DNA of 64,000 nucleotides from Leifsonia xyli. GTDB taxonomy: Bacteria; Actinomycetota; Actinomycetes; Actinomycetales; Microbacteriaceae. The notes below the pieces were generated by a model. It was not told the DNA's origin, ran no database searches, and saw nothing but the letters and a program-made list of their open reading frames with translations. A program made the position numbers and the translations under genes. Shown piece by piece: positions 45,736 to 54,603 of this stretch (position 1 is the stretch's first letter; each line of letters begins with the position of its first letter). The stretch is taken from NCBI GenBank assembly GCA_003243275.1, contig QFQR01000003.1:62001-126000 (forward strand), in the 5' to 3' direction.

Positions 45736-46251
45736 ATGGCGAACAAGGAAACCACGGTCGCCGAGCTGACGGAGAACTTCCGCAGCTCGAATGCGATCGT
45801 GCTCACCGAGTACCGCGGCCTCACGGTCGCGCAGCTCAAGCAGCTGCGCGGAAGCATCCGTGCGGACGCGAGCTACGCCGTGGTGAAGAACACGCTCACC
45901 AAGATCGCCGCGAAGGAAGCCGGCGTGGAGGGTCTCGACGACCTCCTCGAGGGCCCTTCCGCGATCGCGTTCGTGCACGGCGACACCGTCGCCGTCGCGA
46001 AGGTGCTGCGTGACTTCGCCAAGGCCAATCCTCTGCTCGTGGTCAAGGGTGGCTACTTCGACGGTGCCGCCCTGACCGCTGCCGAGGTGGGCAAGCTCGC
46101 CGATCTCGAGTCCCGTGAGGTGCTGCTGGCCAAGCTGGCCGGTGCCTTCAAGGCCTCGCTGTTCGGAGCTGCCTACCTGTTCAACGCGCCGCTCGCCCAG
46201 GCCGTCCGTACGGTCGACGCGCTGCGCGCCAAGCAGGAATCCGCGAGCTGA
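45736..46251 (+). CDS. rplJ: 50S ribosomal protein L10
   Basis: 171 residues from ATG 45736 with an AAGGAG Shine-Dalgarno. Family motifs NAIVLTEYRGLTVAQLKQLR, YAVVKNTLTKIAAKEAG, GPSAIAFVHGD and VVKGGYFDG; the C-terminal helix binds L7/L12 dimers. Stalk base protein and autoregulator of the operon. Confidence 0.97.
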   Translation: MANKETTVAELTENFRSSNAIVLTEYRGLTVAQLKQLRGSIRADASYAVVKNTLTKIAAKEAGVEGLDDLLEGPSAIAFVHGDTVAVAKVLRDFAKANPLLVVKGGYFDGAALTAAEVGKLADLESREVLLAKLAGAFKASLFGAAYLFNAPLAQAVRTVDALRAKQESAS

Positions 46252-46332
46252 CCCTCGCACCCAGACATCCCCGCGGCATCCGCTTCGGGGTTTTCGACCC
46301 GGGGCTAGGGCCCCGAAGCTAAGGAGAAACAG

Positions 46333-46725
46333 ATGGCTAAGCTCAGCACCGACGAGCTGCTCGAGGCGTTCAAGGAGCTCTCGCTCATCGAGCTGTCCGA
46401 GTTCGTCAAGAAGTTCGAGGAGACCTTCGAGGTCACCGCCGCCGCCCCGGTCGCCGTCGCGGCCGCCCCCGCCGCCGGTGGTGCCGGTGGCGCCGCCGAA
46501 GAGGCCGAGGAGAAGGATTCCTTCGACGTCGTCCTCGAGGCCGCCGGCGACAAGAAGATCCAGGTCATCAAGGAGGTCCGTGCCCTCACGAACCTCGGCC
46601 TGGGTGAGGCGAAGGCTGTCGTCGACGGTGCCCCGAGCACCGTCCTCGAGGGCGCGAACAAGGAGACCGCCGAGAAGGCGAAGGCTCAGCTCGAGGAGGC
46701 CGGCGCGACCGTCGTCCTCAAGTAA
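46333..46725 (+). CDS. rplL: 50S ribosomal protein L7/L12
   Basis: 130 residues. N-terminal dimerisation domain (STDELLEAFKELSLIELSEFVKKFEETF), an Ala-rich hinge with a Gly-rich centre, and the C-terminal factor-binding domain EKDSFDVVLEAAGDKKIQVIKEVRALTNLGLGEAKAVVDGAP. Recruits translation GTPases. Preceded by AAGGAGAAAC; 81 bases after rplJ. Confidence 0.98.
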   Translation: MAKLSTDELLEAFKELSLIELSEFVKKFEETFEVTAAAPVAVAAAPAAGGAGGAAEEAEEKDSFDVVLEAAGDKKIQVIKEVRALTNLGLGEAKAVVDGAPSTVLEGANKETAEKAKAQLEEAGATVVLK

Positions 46726-46746
46726 GGACCTCACGCACCAGCGCAC

Positions 46747-46779
46747 AAGGGCGCCGCTCCCCACGGGGGCGGCGCCCTT
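46747..46779 (+). terminator. Intrinsic terminator of rplJL
   Basis: AAGGGCGCCGC (46747-46757) pairs perfectly with GCGGCGCCCTT (46769-46779), 21 bases after the rplL stop. Confidence 0.8.
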
Positions 46780-46788
46780 CCGCATCCC

Positions 46789-46872
46789 CGTTCTTCTTTC
46801 GGGAGGACGACACGCCGCAGGCCGAGCGGATGCCGGGGCACGGCGGTGCGTCGTCCTCCCGAACGAAGAACG
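46789..46872. repeat. Palindromic repeat, CGTTCGGGAGGACGAC family, copy 1
   Basis: Arms begin CGTTCTTCTTTCGGGAGGAC and end with the inverse of that segment, GTCCTCCCGAACGAAGAACG. It lies directly after the rplJL terminator. The 46726-47049 gap otherwise holds the promoter of the sugar importer. Confidence 0.8.
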
Positions 46873-46911
46873 CGCGTTGCCGGATTGTGACCTGTTCGGG
46901 GGGAGACCCGG

Positions 46912-46962
46912 TTGCCGGGCGCGCTCCCGCTCACCTAGCGTGGAGAGTGGAAACGGCTCCCA
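46912..46962 (+). promoter_or_regulatory. Promoter and possible LacI-type operator of the sugar ABC importer
   Basis: TTGCCG (46912-46917) and TAGCGT (46936-46941) are 18 bases apart. TGGAAACGGCTCCCA (46948-46962) just downstream is a loose palindrome resembling the TGGGAGCGCTCCCA boxes of actinobacterial LacI-family sugar repressors. No LacI gene is nearby. Confidence 0.35.
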
Positions 46963-47049
46963 TCGGCGCGAACGTGACCGCATGGAGCCACCTGCACCAT
47001 CCGCACCCCGACCACCACACCTCGGGCCGGGGCTCACAAAGGGGGAACC

Positions 47050-48405
47050 ATGCGTTCACGGGTGAACCGCCGGCTCTTGGTCGGCATCGCGGCGGCCAGC
47101 GCCGCAGCCCTTGCTCTCGCCGGCTGCACCGGCGACATCGCCGCCGAGGAATCCGGCGACGTCGACTGCACACCGTATGCGAGCTACGGCACCTTCGAGG
47201 GCAAGACCGTCACGATCGGCGGCACGATCCTCGACCTCGAGGCAGACCGTCTCGCCCAGTCGTGGAAGGACTTCGCGAGTTGCACCGGCATCAAGATCAC
47301 CTACCAGGGCACGGGTGAGTTCGAGGCGCAGATCGCCGTGCTCGCCGAGGGCGGCAACGCCCCCGACATCGGCATCGTGCCCCAGCCGGGCCTCCTCGGG
47401 CGTCTCGCGGCGGGCGGCTGGCTGACCCCCGCATCCAAGGCCGTCGAGGACAACGTCGACAAGTGGTGGTCGCCGGACTGGAAGAGCTACGGCAGCTACG
47501 ACGGCACCTTCTACGCGGCGCCGCTCATGGCATCCATCAAGGGCTACGTCTGGTACTCGCCGAGCACCTTCGCCGACAAGGGGTACGAGATCCCGAAGAC
47601 GCTCGACGAGCTGAAGACGCTGTCGGAGAAGATTGCGGCGACCGGTGAGAAGCCCTGGTGCGTCGGCCTCGAATCCGGGGAGGCGACCGGCTGGCCCGGC
47701 ACCGACTGGATCGAGGACTACGTGCTGCGGCAGTCGGGTGCCGAGGTCTACGACCAGTGGGTGTCCCACGAGATCCCCTTCAACGACCCGAAGATCGTGA
47801 AGGCCTTCGACACGGTCGGCGGCTACCTCAAGAACCCCGACATGGTCAACGGCGGCATCGGCGACGTCTCCACCCAGATCAGCGAGGCCTTCCAGACGGC
47901 CGGCCTGCCGGTGGTCGACGGCACCTGCGCGATGCACCACCAGGCCTCGTTCTACGAGACCTTCTGGAACCCGGATGGCGGAACGGCCAACACCGTCGCC
48001 CCCGATGGCACCGTGTGGGCGTTCCTGCTGCCCCCGGAGAAGGAGGGCGACCCGCAGGCCGTCACCGGCGGCGGCGAGTTCCCCGTCGCGTTCCGTGACG
48101 CCGAGGAGGTCGAGGCGGTGCGCGCCTACCTGTCGAGCGACACCTGGGCCAACAACCGCGTCGCGCTCGGCGGCGTGATCTCGGCCAACAAGGGTGTCGA
48201 CCCGAAGAAGGCCTCGAGCGAACTGCTCACCCAGTCGATCGAGATCCTCCAGGACGAGAACACCACGTTCCGCTTCGACGGCTCCGACCTCATGCCGGGC
48301 GCCGTGGGCACCGACTCCTTCTGGAAGGGGATCGTCGCCTGGGTCGGCGGCCAGTCCACGAAGGACACCGTGGACGCCATCGAAGCCAGCTGGCCGAAGA
48401 GCTGA
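47050..48405 (+). CDS. Sugar ABC transporter substrate-binding lipoprotein (alpha-glucoside type)
   Basis: 451 residues. Lipobox ALALAGC (Cys about 21), then a type-1 extracellular solute-binding fold: KTVTIGGTILDLEADRLAQSWKDF, GTGEFEAQIAVLAEGGNAPDIGIVPQPG, and MHHQASFYETFW. The pattern follows AglE-like alpha-glucoside/oligosaccharide binding proteins. Followed by two permease genes, but no ATPase gene is present, so a shared MsiK-type ATPase elsewhere is expected. Confidence 0.88.
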   Translation: MRSRVNRRLLVGIAAASAAALALAGCTGDIAAEESGDVDCTPYASYGTFEGKTVTIGGTILDLEADRLAQSWKDFASCTGIKITYQGTGEFEAQIAVLAEGGNAPDIGIVPQPGLLGRLAAGGWLTPASKAVEDNVDKWWSPDWKSYGSYDGTFYAAPLMASIKGYVWYSPSTFADKGYEIPKTLDELKTLSEKIAATGEKPWCVGLESGEATGWPGTDWIEDYVLRQSGAEVYDQWVSHEIPFNDPKIVKAFDTVGGYLKNPDMVNGGIGDVSTQISEAFQTAGLPVVDGTCAMHHQASFYETFWNPDGGTANTVAPDGTVWAFLLPPEKEGDPQAVTGGGEFPVAFRDAEEVEAVRAYLSSDTWANNRVALGGVISANKGVDPKKASSELLTQSIEILQDENTTFRFDGSDLMPGAVGTDSFWKGIVAWVGGQSTKDTVDAIEASWPKS

Positions 48406-48423
48406 CCGGCTGACAGCATCCGG

Positions 48424-48456
48424 ATGGGGGTGGGGCTGAGCGAGCCCCACCCCCAT
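48424..48456 (+). terminator. Strong hairpin between binding protein and permease
   Basis: ATGGGGGTGGGGCT (48424-48437) and its exact inverse (48443-48456) with a GAGCG loop. No T-run. Such hairpins after the binding-protein gene usually stabilise its mRNA and reduce permease expression. Confidence 0.6.
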
Positions 48457-48494
48457 CCCCACCCCTTCGACGGCGACGGAAAGCGAGTGACGCG

Positions 48495-49463
48495 ATGACC
48501 ACGGCGGATCTCATCGGCAAGATCCTGCAACTCGTGATGGGTTTGGCGGTCTTCGCCGTCATCATCGGGCTGCTGATCTTCTTCATCGACAAGGCACCGA
48601 AGAAGGGCCGAGACTACTGGCAGCTCGTCGGGTTCCTCGCCCCGGCGATGATCCTGCTCGCCATCGGCCTCATCTATCCGGCGTTCCGCACGCTCGGACT
48701 CTCCTTCCTCGACAAGGGCGGCAACTTCAGCTGGGACAACTTCGCCTGGGCCTTCACCCAGCCGACCGCGATCCGCACCCTCATCAACACCGTCATCTGG
48801 GTCGCGCTGGTGCCGACGGTCTCCACCGTGCTCGGTCTCGCCTACGCGGTCTTCATCGACAAGTCGCGCGGCGAGCGGGTCTACAAGGCGCTCGTCTTCA
48901 TGCCGATGGCGATCTCCTTCGTCGGGGCGGGCATCATCTGGAAGTTCGTCTACGAGTACAAGTCGGCGGGCCGCGAGCAGATCGGCCTCTTCAACGCCAT
49001 CGTCGCCGCGTTCGGCGGCGACCCGGTGCAGTGGCTGCAGACCGATCCGCTCAACACCTTCCTGCTCATCCTCGTGATGATCTGGATCCAGACCGGCTTC
49101 GCGATGGTGGTGCTCTCCGCCGCCATCAAGGGCATCCCGACCGAGCAGATCGAGGCGGCCGAGCTCGACGGCACCAACGCCTGGCAGCGGTTCCGCAACG
49201 TCACGGTGCCCGGCATCCGGGGCTCGCTCGTGGTGGTGCTCACGACCATCTCGATCGCCACCCTCAAGGTGTTCGACATCGTGCGCACCATGACCGCCGG
49301 AAACTTCAACACGAGCGTCGTCGCCAACGAGATGTACACGCAGGCGTTCCGCGCCTCCGAGGTGGGACGCGGATCGGCGCTCGCCATCATCCTGTTCGTG
49401 CTCGTCATGCCGATCGTCATCTACAACGTCAACGTGCTTCGCAAGCAGAGGGAGATCCGATGA
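48495..49463 (+). CDS. Sugar ABC transporter permease (AglF/MalF-like)
   Basis: 322 residues. Six to eight membrane segments; the EAA loop EAAELDGTNAWQRFRNVTVPGIRGSL (about 215-240) contacts the ATPase. An extra N-terminal segment (LVMGLAVFAVIIGLLIFFI) precedes the core. It overlaps the second permease start by four bases. Confidence 0.92.
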   Translation: MTTADLIGKILQLVMGLAVFAVIIGLLIFFIDKAPKKGRDYWQLVGFLAPAMILLAIGLIYPAFRTLGLSFLDKGGNFSWDNFAWAFTQPTAIRTLINTVIWVALVPTVSTVLGLAYAVFIDKSRGERVYKALVFMPMAISFVGAGIIWKFVYEYKSAGREQIGLFNAIVAAFGGDPVQWLQTDPLNTFLLILVMIWIQTGFAMVVLSAAIKGIPTEQIEAAELDGTNAWQRFRNVTVPGIRGSLVVVLTTISIATLKVFDIVRTMTAGNFNTSVVANEMYTQAFRASEVGRGSALAIILFVLVMPIVIYNVNVLRKQREIR

Positions 49464-50461
49464 GCAGCGTGGCCCCCGCAGACCTGCCCGTGAGCCGCGG
49501 GAAGGGGGAGCTCGAGGTCGCGCTGGAGGGTCGCGGCGGCGGCGCCGGTGGCGGCAAGGCGGGGCGCGTGAAGCGCCGGCTCACCTCGCGCGGTGCGACG
49601 GTCGCGGCCCTCATCATCGCCGTGGTCTGGACGATCCCCACCTTCGGGCTGTTCATCTCCTCGTTCCGCCCGGCCGAGCTGATCCTCACCACGGGATGGT
49701 GGACGATCTTCCAGAACCCCGGCTTCACGATGGACAACTACCGGGATGTGCTGCTCTCGCCCTCGCAGTCGTCGCCGCAACTCGGCGCCTACTTCGTGAA
49801 CTCGCTGTTCATCGCCATCCCGTCGACGATCTTCCCGCTCGTGTTCGCATCGATGGCCGCCTACGCCTTCGCCTGGATGCGGTTCAAGTGGGTGAACTGG
49901 CTGTTCATCTTCGTGTTCGCCCTGCAGATCGTGCCGCTGCAGATGGCGCTCGTGCCGCTGCTGCAGTTCTTCTCCACCTTCCTGAAGCCCGGACAGGTCT
50001 GGCTCAACGACCTCATCCCGATGATCCCCGTGCAGAACTATCTGCCGATCTGGATCGCGCACACCATGTTCGCGCTGCCGCTCGCGATCTTCCTGCTGCA
50101 CAACTTCATCTCGGAGATCCCCGGCGAGGTGATCGAGGCGGCGCGGGTCGACGGGGCCACCCACGGGCAGATCTTCTTCCGCATCGTGCTGCCGCTCGCG
50201 ATCCCGGCGCTCGCCTCGGTGGCGATCTTCCAGTTCCTGTGGGTGTGGAACGACCTGCTCGTGGCGCTCATCTTCTCGGGAGGCACGCAGGATGCGGCGC
50301 CCCTCACCCAGCGCTTGGCCGAGATGGTGGGATCGCGCGGGCAGGAGTGGCAGCGCCTGACGGCCGGTGCCTTCGTGTCGCTCGTGGTGCCGCTCATCGT
50401 CTTCTTCTCGCTGCAGCGCTACTTCGTGCGCGGCCTCCTGGCCGGTTCCACCAAGGGGTAG
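49460..50461 (+). CDS. Sugar ABC transporter permease (AglG/MalG-like)
   Basis: 333 residues from ATG 49460, overlapping the previous stop. A Gly-rich, basic N-terminus, then membrane segments (VAALIIAVVWTIPTFGLFISSF) and the EAA loop EVIEAARVDGATHGQIFFRIVLPLAIPAL. The LTTGWWTIF segment is typical of alpha-glucoside transporters. The upstream frame to 49031 is antisense-like and rejected. A palindromic repeat follows. Confidence 0.92.
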   Translation: MSSVAPADLPVSRGKGELEVALEGRGGGAGGGKAGRVKRRLTSRGATVAALIIAVVWTIPTFGLFISSFRPAELILTTGWWTIFQNPGFTMDNYRDVLLSPSQSSPQLGAYFVNSLFIAIPSTIFPLVFASMAAYAFAWMRFKWVNWLFIFVFALQIVPLQMALVPLLQFFSTFLKPGQVWLNDLIPMIPVQNYLPIWIAHTMFALPLAIFLLHNFISEIPGEVIEAARVDGATHGQIFFRIVLPLAIPALASVAIFQFLWVWNDLLVALIFSGGTQDAAPLTQRLAEMVGSRGQEWQRLTAGAFVSLVVPLIVFFSLQRYFVRGLLAGSTKG

Positions 50462-50489
50462 TCGGCGCTCGGCATCCGTGCCGGGTCTT

Positions 50490-50559
50490 CGTTCGGGAGG
50501 ATGACACGCCGCCGGGGGCTCGCATGCGGGGGCGGGGCGGCGCGTCATCCTCCCGAACG
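50490..50559. repeat. Palindromic repeat, CGTTCGGGAGGACGAC family, copy 2
   Basis: Arms CGTTCGGGAGGATGAC (50490-50505) and GTCATCCTCCCGAACG (50544-50559). Both arms carry a matched change (GACGAC to GATGAC and GTCGTC to GTCATC) relative to copies 1 and 3. Confidence 0.85.
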
Positions 50560-50571
50560 TAGGCTCGTGGC

Positions 50572-52440
50572 GTGAGCATGGGCGGCGGACGTGGCGGTGG
50601 TGGCGGTGGTGGCCGCGGCATCGGCAGCCGGGATGCCGGGGTGCAGCGCGCCGAGAACGCGGCGGCCCCCCGCATCCCGAACCTGCTCGGCCGCATCGGT
50701 GCCCTGTTCGGGCCCTACCGGGGCCAGCTCACCATCACGATCGCGCTCGTGCTGATCTCGGCGGGTCTCGGGGTGCTGCCCCCGTTGCTCACCCAGCGGG
50801 CGTTCGACGACGGGCTCTTCCCCACATCCGGAACCCCGGATGTGCCGGTGCTGCTCTGGATCGTCGGCGCGATGGTGGCGCTGTGGGTGGTGTCTGCGGC
50901 GCTCGGCGTGTGGCAGACCTACCTCACGGCGAAGGTCGGCAACTCGGTGATGGGCGCGCTGCGGGTGCGGCTGTTCAGCCACCTGCAGGCGATGGAGCTC
51001 GGCTTCTTCACGCGCACCAAGACGGGCGTCATCCAGTCGCGGCTGCAGAACGACGTGGGCGGGGTCGCATCCGTGCTCAACAACACCATCTCGAGCGTCG
51101 TCGGCAACACCGTCACGGTGGCGGGCGCGCTCGTGGCGATGCTGCTGCTCAGCTGGCAGCTGACGGTCGTCGCGGTCGTGCTGCTGCCGGTGCTCGTGCT
51201 CGCGCAGCGGCGGGTGGGGCAGGTGCGGGCGCGCATCGCCACCCAGACCCAGGAGTCGCTGTCGGAGATGACGGCGATCACGCAGGAGACCCTGTCGGTG
51301 TCGGGCATCCTGCTCGCGAAGACCTTCAACCGGCAGCTCGCCGAGATCGCCCGCTACTCCGCGGAGAACGAGCGGCAGATCGAGTTGCAGGTGCGGCAGC
51401 AGATGTCGGGCCAGTGGTTCTTCGCGATCGTCGGGGTGTTCATGTCGGTCGTTCCGGCGGTCGTGTACCTGGTGGCGGCGTGGCTGATCCTGCGGGAGGT
51501 GCCGGTGACGGCGGGCACGATCGTCGCGTTCACGACCGTGCAGGCGCGGCTCATGTTCCCGCTCATGGGGCTTCTGCGGGTGGCGCTCGACTTGCAGACC
51601 TCGCGAGCGCTGTTCGCCCGCATCTTCGAGTATCTCGACCTCGTTCCGGCGATCGCGGATGCGGCGGATGCGCGGGAGGTGGCTGCTGCGCGGCTCGGCG
51701 AGGTGGAGTTCCGCGGGGTGACCTTCCGGTATCCGGATGCCGCCCCCGACGCGCCGGGCACCCTGCAGGACGTGTCGTTCCGTATCGAGCCGGGGCAGTA
51801 CGTGGCCTTCGTCGGGCCCTCCGGGGCGGGCAAGACGACGGTGTCGTATCTCGTGCCGCGGCTCTACGAGGCGACGGAGGGCGTGGTGCTGTTCGCGGGG
51901 GCGGACGTGCGCGGGCTGCGGCACGCATCCCTCGTCGACCACATCGGCGTGGTGAGTCAGGAGACCTATCTCTTCCACGCCTCGATCGCCGAGAACCTGC
52001 GCTACGCGAAGCCGGATGCGACGGAGGCGGAGCTGGAGGCTGCGGCCCGCGCGGCCAACATCCACGAGACGATCGCGGGCTTCCCCGACGGCTACGACAC
52101 GGTCGTCGGGGAGCGCGGCTACCGGCTCTCGGGCGGGGAGAAGCAGCGTGTCGCGATCGCGCGGGTGCTGCTGAAGGACCCGGCCGTGCTGATCCTCGAC
52201 GAGGCGACGAGCGCCCTCGACACCGTCTCGGAGCGGATCGTGCAGGGGGCGCTGGATGCGGCCGCGCGCGGGCGCACCACGATCGCGATCGCGCACCGGC
52301 TCTCGACCGTGGTCGACGCGGATGTCATCCACGTCGTGCGGGCGGGCCGCATCGTCGAGTCGGGCACCCACGGTGAGCTGCTCGCGACGGGCGGCGAGTA
52401 CGCGCGCCTGTTCGCGGAGCAGCTCACCGCATCCGGGTGA
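50572..52440 (+). CDS. ABC exporter, fused permease and ATPase
   Basis: 622 residues from GTG 50572. A Gly/Arg-rich start, six membrane segments at about 40-330 (LTITIALVLISAGLGVLPPLL, NTVTVAGALVAMLLLSWQLTVVAVVLLPVLVL), then an ATPase with GPSGAGKTTVSYLV, LSGGEKQRVAIARVLLKDP and VLILDEATSALDTVSE, and the switch His in IAIAHRLSTV. MsbA/LmrA-type half-transporter, presumably a homodimer exporting lipids or drugs. Confidence 0.92.
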   Translation: MSMGGGRGGGGGGGRGIGSRDAGVQRAENAAAPRIPNLLGRIGALFGPYRGQLTITIALVLISAGLGVLPPLLTQRAFDDGLFPTSGTPDVPVLLWIVGAMVALWVVSAALGVWQTYLTAKVGNSVMGALRVRLFSHLQAMELGFFTRTKTGVIQSRLQNDVGGVASVLNNTISSVVGNTVTVAGALVAMLLLSWQLTVVAVVLLPVLVLAQRRVGQVRARIATQTQESLSEMTAITQETLSVSGILLAKTFNRQLAEIARYSAENERQIELQVRQQMSGQWFFAIVGVFMSVVPAVVYLVAAWLILREVPVTAGTIVAFTTVQARLMFPLMGLLRVALDLQTSRALFARIFEYLDLVPAIADAADAREVAAARLGEVEFRGVTFRYPDAAPDAPGTLQDVSFRIEPGQYVAFVGPSGAGKTTVSYLVPRLYEATEGVVLFAGADVRGLRHASLVDHIGVVSQETYLFHASIAENLRYAKPDATEAELEAAARAANIHETIAGFPDGYDTVVGERGYRLSGGEKQRVAIARVLLKDPAVLILDEATSALDTVSERIVQGALDAAARGRTTIAIAHRLSTVVDADVIHVVRAGRIVESGTHGELLATGGEYARLFAEQLTASG

Positions 52441-52446
52441 GCGCGC

Positions 52447-53217
52447 TCAGCGCACCATCGTCCAGCCGCCGTCCACCGAGATGGCCTGGCCGGTCACGAA
52501 CGACGAGCGGTCGCTCGCGAGGAACACGTTGACGTCGGCGACCTGCTCGACCGTGCCGAGCCATCCGCCGAGCGGGATCTTCATCGCGTAGATCGCCTTG
52601 TAGTGGGCGAGGGTCTCGGCGTCCATCGCGTCGAAGTGCTCCTGCGCCATCGGGGTGAGCGCCGCGGGAAGGATCGAGTTGATGCGGATGCCGTCGCCGC
52701 CCCAGTCGAAGGCGACCGTGCGCATGTAGCCGAGCATGGCGGCCTTCGCCGAGGAGTACACCGGGGAGCCGGGGTAGCCCGTGACGCCGGCACCCGAGGA
52801 GGCGTTGATGATCGATCCGCCGTGCTCCTTCATGGCGCGGTAGGCGGCGGCGTTGGTGAAGAACATGCCTTTCACGTGCACGTTGAAGATCTTGTCGATG
52901 TCGGCGCCGGTGACGTCTTCGGCGGGCTTCTGCGCCTCGTTGCCGGCGATGTTCGCCAGCACGTCGAGGCCGCCCATCCGCTCGACCGCCGTCGCGAAGA
53001 CGGAGTTCACGGCGTCCTGGTCGGAGATGTCGAGGCGCAGGTAGCTGACCGAGCCGGGGCCGAGGCGGTCGGCTTCCGCCGCGATCCGCTCGCCCTCGGC
53101 GTCGTTGATGTCGACGGAGACGACCGACGCCCCCTCGCGGGCGTAGGCGAGCACGGTCGCCGCCGCGATGCCGCTCGCACCGCCCGTGACGATCGCGCGC
53201 TTTCCTTCGAGTTCCAT
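52447..53217 (-). CDS. SDR-family NAD(P)-dependent oxidoreductase
   Basis: 256 residues. Nucleotide motif VTGGASGIAAATVLAYAREGASVVSVDIND (about 10-39), NIAGN, catalytic Ser/Tyr/Lys region NASSGAGVTGYPGSPVYSSAKAAM, and a C-terminal FVTGQAISVDGGWTMVR. Acts on an unknown alcohol or ketone. It lies 39 bases downstream of a TetR gene on the same strand, which likely regulates the pair. Confidence 0.9.
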   Translation of the reverse strand: MELEGKRAIVTGGASGIAAATVLAYAREGASVVSVDINDAEGERIAAEADRLGPGSVSYLRLDISDQDAVNSVFATAVERMGGLDVLANIAGNEAQKPAEDVTGADIDKIFNVHVKGMFFTNAAAYRAMKEHGGSIINASSGAGVTGYPGSPVYSSAKAAMLGYMRTVAFDWGGDGIRINSILPAALTPMAQEHFDAMDAETLAHYKAIYAMKIPLGGWLGTVEQVADVNVFLASDRSSFVTGQAISVDGGWTMVR

Positions 53218-53256
53218 GGTGCTCCTTGTGGTCGGTCGAGCCTGTCGGGATGCGGG

Positions 53257-53874
53257 TCAGCGCATCCAGGCGGGGATCAGCTCGATGAGGGTGTCGACGA
53301 CTCCCGCGGCGTCGAGGTCGAGTTCGCCGCGCAGCCATGCGGCGAGCAGTGCGAACATGCCGGCGCTCACGAAGGTCGCGGCGGCGGTGGTGTCGGTGGG
53401 GCGCTCTGCTCCGGGGGTCCACGGCAGCACCCGCGCGGTCGTCGAGACGAACGAGTCGACGACCGTCTGGCGGGTCGCCGCGTTCATGGGCGCGGCGAGC
53501 AGCGCGCGGTACAACTGGCGGTGGGCGCCCACGTGCTCGATGAGCAGGGTGAGCGAGTGCCGAGCCGTCTCAGCGCTCGTCGCGCGTCCCGAACTGCGCT
53601 CCGAGATGTCGGATTCGCCGATGCGCTCGAAGGTGGCGACGAGGATGCTCGCGGCCAGCTCGTCGATGCCCGACCAGTGGGTGTAGAACACGCTTCTGCT
53701 CACCCCGGATGCGCGCACCAGGCTGCTGACGGTGAGCGGCACCCCCTCGTGTTCCATCGCGGCGAGCGCGGTCAGCACCCGGGCCTTCGTGCGTGCGGCG
53801 CGCGGGTCCGGCGAGGTCGCGAGCGTGCTGCGGAGCAGATCGCTCGGGGAGGGAGACTCGACGTCGATGTCCAC
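53257..53874 (-). CDS. TetR-family transcriptional regulator
   Basis: 205 residues. Helix-turn-helix at about 28-75: RTKARVLTALAAMEHEGVPLTVSSLVRASGVSRSVFYTHW, a TetR variant with SVFYTHW in the recognition helix. The C-terminal ligand domain is all helical. Probably represses itself and the SDR gene immediately downstream. Confidence 0.88.
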   Translation of the reverse strand: MDIDVESPSPSDLLRSTLATSPDPRAARTKARVLTALAAMEHEGVPLTVSSLVRASGVSRSVFYTHWSGIDELAASILVATFERIGESDISERSSGRATSAETARHSLTLLIEHVGAHRQLYRALLAAPMNAATRQTVVDSFVSTTARVLPWTPGAERPTDTTAAATFVSAGMFALLAAWLRGELDLDAAGVVDTLIELIPAWMR

Positions 53875-53993
53875 GTCTCGAGGCTACGTGTCCCGGACAG
53901 GTGTCCAGAAAATCGTGCCGACTCAGCTGGGAAGGCGGCTCCGTGCCCAACCGCCATCGACGGGCAGCTCCGACAGGCGAGCCGCCTCACCGC

Positions 53994-54254
53994 TCAATAG
54001 TGTTCTCTCGCCTGCAAGATGACGATGCGCTCCTCCGTGACGTAGTAGACGAGGCGGTTCGTGTCGTCGATGCGCCGAGACCAGGCGCCGGAGAGCACGT
54101 GTTTGAGCGGCTCGGGTTTGCCGATGCCCGCGAAGGGATCGCGGAGAACCTCGGTGATGAGCAGGTTGACGCGTTTGAGCGTCTTGCGATCCTGCCCCTG
54201 CCAATACAGGTAGTCCTCCCACCCGTTCGGGTCGAAGGCCAGCGTGCGGCTCAC
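53994..54254 (-). CDS. yoeB: Txe/YoeB-family mRNA interferase toxin
   Basis: 86 residues. Near-complete YoeB pattern: WEDYLYWQGQDRKTLKRVNLLI, FAGIGKPEPLKH, GAWSRRIDDTNRLVYYV and a C-terminal AREHY. Catalytic residues Glu48, Arg67 and His85 are present, so the toxin looks active. It cleaves mRNA in the ribosome A site. It overlaps the antitoxin gene by four bases. Confidence 0.94.
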   Translation of the reverse strand: MSRTLAFDPNGWEDYLYWQGQDRKTLKRVNLLITEVLRDPFAGIGKPEPLKHVLSGAWSRRIDDTNRLVYYVTEERIVILQAREHY

Positions 54255-54502
54255 GGCTCGATGAGCTCGTGCTGCTCGAACTCGCCGCGCCGAGCCCGTT
54301 CGATCGCCTCGAGCAGCCGCTCCGCGTTCTTCGAGTTGCGCAGGAGGTGGGCGGTCTCGGTGATGGCGTCGTAGTCATCTTTCGAGATGATGACCGCGTT
54401 GCCGTGCCGCGAGACGACCTCGATGGGGCTGTGATCCTCGTTGACCTGCTGGATGAGGCCGAAGAGCGTCTTGCGCGCCTCGGTCGCGCTGATTGCCGAC
54501 AC
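54251..54502 (-). CDS. yefM: Phd/YefM-family antitoxin
   Basis: 83 residues from GTG 54502 with a GAGGAGG Shine-Dalgarno. N-terminal DNA-binding fold MSAISATEARKTLFGLIQQVNEDHSPIEVVSRHGNAVIISKDDYDAI and an acidic, flexible C-terminus that would wrap the toxin. Represses its own promoter, likely through the dyad at 54519-54538. Confidence 0.94.
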   Translation of the reverse strand: MSAISATEARKTLFGLIQQVNEDHSPIEVVSRHGNAVIISKDDYDAITETAHLLRNSKNAERLLEAIERARRGEFEQHELIEP

Positions 54503-54518
54503 GGACCCTCCTCGAAAC

Positions 54519-54538
54519 TGGTACTTGATAGCGTACCA
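54519..54538. promoter_or_regulatory. Probable YefM operator
   Basis: TGGTAC and GTACCA form a perfect six-base inverted repeat with an eight-base spacer. On the reverse strand the spacer holds GCTATCAA, a plausible -10 element for the yefM-yoeB operon. Confidence 0.5.
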
Positions 54539-54603
54539 CCGTGGGCATGGCGCGCGTACGGATACCCGGTAACACGGCCGCCCCCGCCGGTAGGCTCGAT
54601 CCC

